A stretch of DNA of 64,000 nt, from NCBI RefSeq assembly GCF_000429305.1, contig NZ_KE386879.1:165540-229539 (forward strand), read 5' to 3'. Position 1 is the first letter of the stretch. The number at the start of each line of letters is the position of its first letter. The translations under genes were made by a program, and so were the position numbers. The notes beneath the pieces were generated by a model, which had not been told where the DNA came from, did not search any database, and saw nothing but the letters and a program-made list of their open reading frames with translations. This document shows positions 60,135 through 64,000 of the stretch, piece by piece. The stretch is from Desulfovibrio inopinatus DSM 10711. Its GTDB lineage: Bacteria > Desulfobacterota > Desulfovibrionia > Desulfovibrionales > Desulfovibrionaceae.

Positions 60135-61205
60135 ATGCATTTTGAAAACGGTCAAGTTCCTGCGGCGTATCGTCGTTATGTAAACATGAAGTTGCTCTTC
60201 ATGTTTACGGCAGGGTGTGCGCTTTGTATCGGTCTCGTTCTGTCCATTGCTCTGGGGGCCGCGGATATACCGGTTCTTGATGTCCTGCATTCGCTGACTG
60301 GAGGGGAGGTCTCGGCACGAACCAACGCCATTATCTGGAGAATTCGTCTTCCCCAGGCGTTGACGGCGATCGTGGCCGGGGCCGGGCTCTCTGTGGCGGG
60401 GGCGGCCATGCAAGCGATTTTACGCAATCCACTAGGTTCTCCATTTACTTTAGGAATATCGCATGCCGCCTCCTTTGGGGCTGCATTCAGCGTCATGGTG
60501 CTTTCCGCCGGCACGATGACCTCATCTTCAGTGGGAGCCGTCAGCATCACGAATCCAATTGTGACCACGCTCTGTGCGTTGGTCAGCAGCATTCTCGCCG
60601 CGGGTGTTATCATCCTTATTTCACGCATACGCGGAGCAAGCTCAGAAGTTATGGTGCTCTCTGGGGTAGCGCTTGGAGCGCTCTTCACTGCCGGGACCAT
60701 GTTTCTCCAATACTTTGCCGACGATGTGCAGTTGGCCGCCATGGTCTTTTGGACGTTTGGCGATGTGTCACGCGCGTCATGGCGTGAACTCGGCATCATT
60801 TCCGGTGTGACAGCCGTTTCGAGCCTCTACTTCATGATGCATGCATGGAATTACAATGCCATCGAAGCAGGAGACGAAACCGCGAAAGGCCTTGGGGTGC
60901 GGGTTGATTGGGTTCGTATGAACGGGATGTTCATCGCGTCGTTGCTCACATCCGTTATCATTGCCTTCCTCGGTATTATTGGGTTCGTCGGCTTGGTTGT
61001 TCCGCACGTCGTCCGCAGAATTGTTGGGGCTGATCATCGATTTCTTTTACCCGCCTCTGTTGTGTGTGGCGCTGTCTTACTCCTTGCATCGGATACTGCC
61101 GCACGTCTCATTCTTATGCCGCAAGTCTTACCAGTTTCTGTTCTGACAGCGTTTTTGGGTGCTCCTGTGTTCATTTACCTGATTGTGAGGGGGAACAGAT
61201 CATGA
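60135..61205 (+). CDS. FecCD-family ABC transporter permease
   Basis: 356 residues with about nine or ten hydrophobic segments. Family motifs: WRIRLPQALTAIVAGAGLSVAGAAMQAILRNPLGSPFTLGIS in short blocks, and GFVGLVVPHVVRRIVGADHR, the ATPase-contact region. Starts five bases after the binding protein gene; a second ATG at 60186 is possible. Overlaps the ATPase gene by four bases. Confidence 0.93.
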   Translation: MHFENGQVPAAYRRYVNMKLLFMFTAGCALCIGLVLSIALGAADIPVLDVLHSLTGGEVSARTNAIIWRIRLPQALTAIVAGAGLSVAGAAMQAILRNPLGSPFTLGISHAASFGAAFSVMVLSAGTMTSSSVGAVSITNPIVTTLCALVSSILAAGVIILISRIRGASSEVMVLSGVALGALFTAGTMFLQYFADDVQLAAMVFWTFGDVSRASWRELGIISGVTAVSSLYFMMHAWNYNAIEAGDETAKGLGVRVDWVRMNGMFIASLLTSVIIAFLGIIGFVGLVVPHVVRRIVGADHRFLLPASVVCGAVLLLASDTAARLILMPQVLPVSVLTAFLGAPVFIYLIVRGNRS

Positions 61206-61996
61206 TTCTCGATGTCCAGGGCGTCAGCTTTCATTATAAAAGTCATCCCGTGCTGCACGATGTCCATTTTCATGTTGGAGCAGGAGAACTTCTTGCCATC
61301 CTTGGCCCGAATGGTGTGGGAAAAACCACGCTCCTGAAATGTATCAATGCGATTCAACGCCCCAGTGCCGGAACCGTGCTGGTTGAAGGCATCAATATTC
61401 GAGGCCAATCACCGGCAGATATCGCACGCCATGTGAGTTATGTCGCACAACGAAGCGATACGGCACGCCTGACAGTGTTCGATGCCGTGCTTATGGGACG
61501 AAAACCCCATGTCCGATGGAATGTGTGCGATGCAGATATGAAAATGGTGGACGCCGTTATCAAACGTATGGGTTTGGAGGCGTTGGCGTTGCGTTTTATC
61601 GATCAGCTCAGTGGCGGAGAATTGCAAAAAGTCTCCATCGCCCGGGCGTTGGTTCAGGAACCGCGGCTCCTCCTCCTCGACGAGCCCACGAGCGCTCTTG
61701 ATATGCGCAACCAAGAGGAAATACTTCATCTTCTACGTCGTATCGTCGACAGTCATGGCATTGCCGCCGTGATGACCATGCACGATTTGAACTCGGCCCT
61801 TCGATTTGCTCATAAATTTCTCTTTCTCAAAAACGGCACCGTCTTTGCCGCCGGTAATGCAGACCAACTGTGCCAACACATGGTGGAAGAAGTCTATGGT
61901 CTGCCGGTGGAAATCCATCAACTCAATGGGCAATCCATTGTCATCCCCACATCAGTGTTCAAGGAGACAAGTCATGCAAAAGACATTCACGCCTGA
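61202..61996 (+). CDS. FecE-type ABC transporter ATPase
   Basis: 264 residues. Walker A GPNGVGKTTLLK, signature LSGGELQKVSIARALVQ, Walker B LLLLDEPTSALD, H-loop TMHDLN. GAGGGG precedes ATG 61202; start overlaps the permease stop. It powers the FecCD-type permease before it. Confidence 0.94.
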   Translation: MILDVQGVSFHYKSHPVLHDVHFHVGAGELLAILGPNGVGKTTLLKCINAIQRPSAGTVLVEGINIRGQSPADIARHVSYVAQRSDTARLTVFDAVLMGRKPHVRWNVCDADMKMVDAVIKRMGLEALALRFIDQLSGGELQKVSIARALVQEPRLLLLDEPTSALDMRNQEEILHLLRRIVDSHGIAAVMTMHDLNSALRFAHKFLFLKNGTVFAAGNADQLCQHMVEEVYGLPVEIHQLNGQSIVIPTSVFKETSHAKDIHA

Positions 61997-62588
61997 GCGG
62001 ATTGAACGCGTCATCGAATTTCATGGGCATAACTGCCCCGGCCTCAGCATCGGCATACGCGCGGCAGAGCTGGCACGCCTGCGATGGCCAGACGCGAAAG
62101 ATTCGGAACTTGTCGCAGTTGTGGAAACGGATATGTGCGGAGTCGACGCCATTCAAGATTTGTTGGGATGCACGTTCGGCAAAGGGAACTTGATTCATCG
62201 CGATTTCGGCAAAATGGCGTTCTCGTTCTATTACCGCCCAACGGGGGAAGGATTTCGTGCGCTTCTCCGGCCCGAGGCGCGTGGCGGCAACGCACAACGG
62301 ATGACCGAACTCATGCAAAAAATGGCGGATAATTGCGCCACTCCTGAAGAATGCGCAGAATGTGCAGCCGTGCGCATGGATCAGCAAAATCACTTTATGA
62401 GCGAAGCCTTGGATACACTGTTTGAGGTAGCCGAGCTTCCCCTCTCCCCTCCTCGTCCGGCGCGAGTTCTTGAAAGCCTGCAATGCTCCTCGTGCAAAGA
62501 AATGACCATGGAATCCCGCACGCGTCGCTATAATGGACAACATCTCTGCATTCCTTGCTTTGAGAAGGTGGAACAAAAAATGGTGTGA
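61974..62588 (+). CDS. FmdE-family protein with C-terminal zinc ribbon
   Basis: 204 residues. FmdE core: FHGHNCPGLSIGIRAAELA and CGVDAIQDLLGCTFGKGNL, then the Phe/Tyr-rich FSFYYRP block; the end has a zinc-ribbon pair CSSCKEM...CIPCF. FmdE was named as a subunit E of tungsten/molybdenum formylmethanofuran dehydrogenase, but in bacteria it is usually free-standing and its role is unknown; the Cys/His set suggests metal handling. Overlaps the ATPase gene by 23 bases with AAGGAG upstream, so it belongs to this transporter operon. Confidence 0.9.
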   Translation: MQKTFTPERIERVIEFHGHNCPGLSIGIRAAELARLRWPDAKDSELVAVVETDMCGVDAIQDLLGCTFGKGNLIHRDFGKMAFSFYYRPTGEGFRALLRPEARGGNAQRMTELMQKMADNCATPEECAECAAVRMDQQNHFMSEALDTLFEVAELPLSPPRPARVLESLQCSSCKEMTMESRTRRYNGQHLCIPCFEKVEQKMV

Positions 62589-62627
62589 CGAGCTGGACTT
62601 GCTTTGTGTTCTCAACATCGTATTCAA

Positions 62628-62666
62628 AACGCCCGGTCAACTTTTTGATTGACCGGGCGTTTTTCT
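62628..62666 (+). terminator. Terminator after the FmdE gene
   Basis: AACGCCCGGTCAA (62628-62640) pairs with TTGACCGGGCGTT (62649-62661), followed by TTTTC. Confidence 0.92.
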
Positions 62667-62748
62667 TTGGAATTTGATACGAAGGCACAGAGTGACGCGA
62701 AGGAAATATGTTTATCGCGTGCTATAAAGAAAAAAACAATGACCCATT

Positions 62749-63633
62749 ATGAAATTTGTCGTATTTACCATTATCTGTTATGCTGTGCTCTATGGAAGTA
62801 TAGTATTTCGCGTGTATTTTCGAAGACGCAATCCACGAGATGATTTTGAAGATGTATGGAAGGACAGTGAAGAGGTCGCGTTTGCAAGTTTCAGTCAGCC
62901 CGATGTTATCTACATAATATCTCCACTTTTTCGGCAATGTTCGTGTCATGATTGGAAATACTATCGGTCGATGTTTTCTTCTTCCGACCCTCGCCGATTC
63001 TGTAAACACCTCGTCTATTGCGTCACCAACACGGATGAAATTCCGTCGCTGCCGCTCCCTTCCGATATGGACGTTCATCTTCCTTTGCTGCAGTATCTCC
63101 GCCAGCATAAAGATGGATTTCCACGAGGAGATATTCAATATAAAGATTATGGTCCGACACGATCATATATTTATTTCCCCGACAAAACCAACGTAACGTC
63201 GTTGGTGGCGGTAACCCAAGATCAGCAACTCTTCTTGTATGATACAACGACATATCGTTGGGATTCCCAGCGTGTACCACATGGAGAAAAAGAAATTCTG
63301 GAAGTCATCTTTGATCTTGAATCACCACTTCCAACACGTTCCATTCAAACAACGCGTCGTGTGCTTCGTCGAAACGGCACCATCGAGGTGACAGGAAACG
63401 TCATCGACGTCAGTGAAGAATCAAAAGATGAACACTTTCTGCTTATCATAGACACCTCATCGGAATGGGTTGAGATTCGCCACCATACACACAGAGCACG
63501 CTACCATATCAGAAGGAAATCCTTTCACGACACCTCTCCCCTGTGGATACCATTCGAACCGGCCGTCCAATGGTGGATTGATGAGGAATATCCCATCATC
63601 ATGAAATCGGTGGCGGATCAACAGACGATGTGA
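62749..63633 (+). CDS. Orphan protein with SWIM-like zinc motif
   Basis: 294 residues. One N-terminal hydrophobic segment (FVVFTIICYAVLYGSIVF) followed by RVYFRRR anchors it with the body inside. At about residues 64-87 it has C-S-C, 17 residues, then C-K-H, the CxC...CxH pattern of SWIM zinc fingers. The rest is mixed alpha/beta without recognised family; a segment VTSLVAVTQDQQLFLYDTTTYRW looks like a beta domain. Function unknown. It stands alone after a terminator. Confidence 0.7.
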   Translation: MKFVVFTIICYAVLYGSIVFRVYFRRRNPRDDFEDVWKDSEEVAFASFSQPDVIYIISPLFRQCSCHDWKYYRSMFSSSDPRRFCKHLVYCVTNTDEIPSLPLPSDMDVHLPLLQYLRQHKDGFPRGDIQYKDYGPTRSYIYFPDKTNVTSLVAVTQDQQLFLYDTTTYRWDSQRVPHGEKEILEVIFDLESPLPTRSIQTTRRVLRRNGTIEVTGNVIDVSEESKDEHFLLIIDTSSEWVEIRHHTHRARYHIRRKSFHDTSPLWIPFEPAVQWWIDEEYPIIMKSVADQQTM

Positions 63634-63662
63634 CGTGTCTTTCCTGAAAAATCGAAAGAATG

Positions 63663-64000
63663 TTACTGAGGTCGAAAGCGGTCCAAGAGTTCTTGTGTTT
63701 GTTCTGCTTCATCTTGCATCCCAAGTTGCTGAAAGCCTGCTAAGGATCGTTCTAACATGGGAATTCCCTTGTCGGGTTGGTCGGTTTGGCAAAGGAAAAA
63801 ACCTAAGAGCTGGCCGGCAAAAGAAATGCCATCCAACCGACCTATATGAATGAAAAGGGGGTAGGCTTCGCTGAGTTTTTCAAACGCTGATTGCATGTTT
63901 TCGCGTTGAAGTTCAATTTGGGCTATATCCCATAACGTAGAGGCTATACCGTCCATATCTCCCAATTGTTTATTAATATCTAAGCGTTTTTCAAGCAGCG
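63663..64000 (-). CDS. TPR-repeat protein, C-terminal part (5' end outside window)
   Basis: The frame is open to the right edge; 111 residues of the C terminus are visible. Three TPR-like helix pairs, as in GDMDGIASTLWDIAQIELQR, MQSAFEKLSEAYPLFIHIGR and GIPMLERSLAGFQQLGM, of the kind in large TPR_12 signalling proteins. Converges with the SWIM-motif gene. What lies upstream (such as an NTPase or CHAT domain) cannot be seen. Confidence 0.75.
   Translation of the reverse strand, partial: LLEKRLDINKQLGDMDGIASTLWDIAQIELQRENMQSAFEKLSEAYPLFIHIGRLDGISFAGQLLGFFLCQTDQPDKGIPMLERSLAGFQQLGMQDEAEQTQELLDRFRPQ

Noticed and set aside
1..64000. CRISPR arrays, insertion sequences, rRNA genes
   Set aside because: No regularly spaced repeats, no transposase genes and no rRNA sequence were found anywhere in the window.

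Overview
The window looks like a chromosomal stretch of a sulfate-reducing deltaproteobacterium of the Desulfovibrionales type. The clues are gene content: YedF-type selenium/sulfur protein, HypF hydrogenase maturation factor, LL-diaminopimelate aminotransferase, an FmdE-family protein beside a metal ABC transporter, a DHH-CBS-poly(A)-polymerase fusion, and paired CI-like/S24 regulators. This is inferred from gene families; no taxonomic marker such as 16S rRNA is present. G+C is around 50 percent by eye.

Layout. 1-10.8 kb: end of an HD-GYP signalling protein, an ArsB/NhaD ion transporter, a YyaL-type thioredoxin protein, the SOS mutagenesis pair umuD-umuC, a DJ-1/PfpI protein, a DUF362 protein and hypF. 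10.9-13.9 kb: two paralogous CI-like repressor/protease regulators, then panB and a TPR protein. 14.8-20.4 kb (minus strand): a four-gene cluster of lipase-like lipoprotein, membrane-anchored protein of unknown function, acetyltransferase and EF-hand/LysM lipoprotein, preceded by a small tautomerase and a 52-residue membrane protein.

21.4-33.7 kb: an intact tRNA-Thr followed by an accessory island that ends at a second 30-bp copy of the tRNA core. The island carries a MazE/Doc toxin-antitoxin pair with a short Doc, a type I restriction-modification operon (hsdM-hsdS-[ATPase]-[nuclease-like]-hsdR), and two proteins of unknown function. The ATPase and the small protein with an E-x-K motif, placed between hsdS and hsdR, are the best candidate for an under-described defence module. 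No integrase is left. Just beyond the right repeat lie the SRP RNA (ffs) and tRNA-Ser.

34-53.5 kb: housekeeping genes. Minus: fabI, purC, hisD, uppP, engB; plus: aroQ, efp, ftsK, lolA, SnoaL-like; minus: rlu, yedF; plus: ade; minus: YHS-like protein, folK, dapL; plus: xer recombinase and the tRNA nucleotidyltransferase fusion, then tRNA-Met. ftsK and folK both appear to lack a normal start codon at the place where their Shine-Dalgarno sequences point; each has ACG there.

53.9-64 kb: a potDABC spermidine/putrescine transporter followed without gap by a glycerophosphodiester phosphodiesterase; a four-gene metal-type ABC transporter/FmdE operon behind a recognisable promoter; an orphan protein with a SWIM-like zinc motif; and the end of a TPR protein running off the window.
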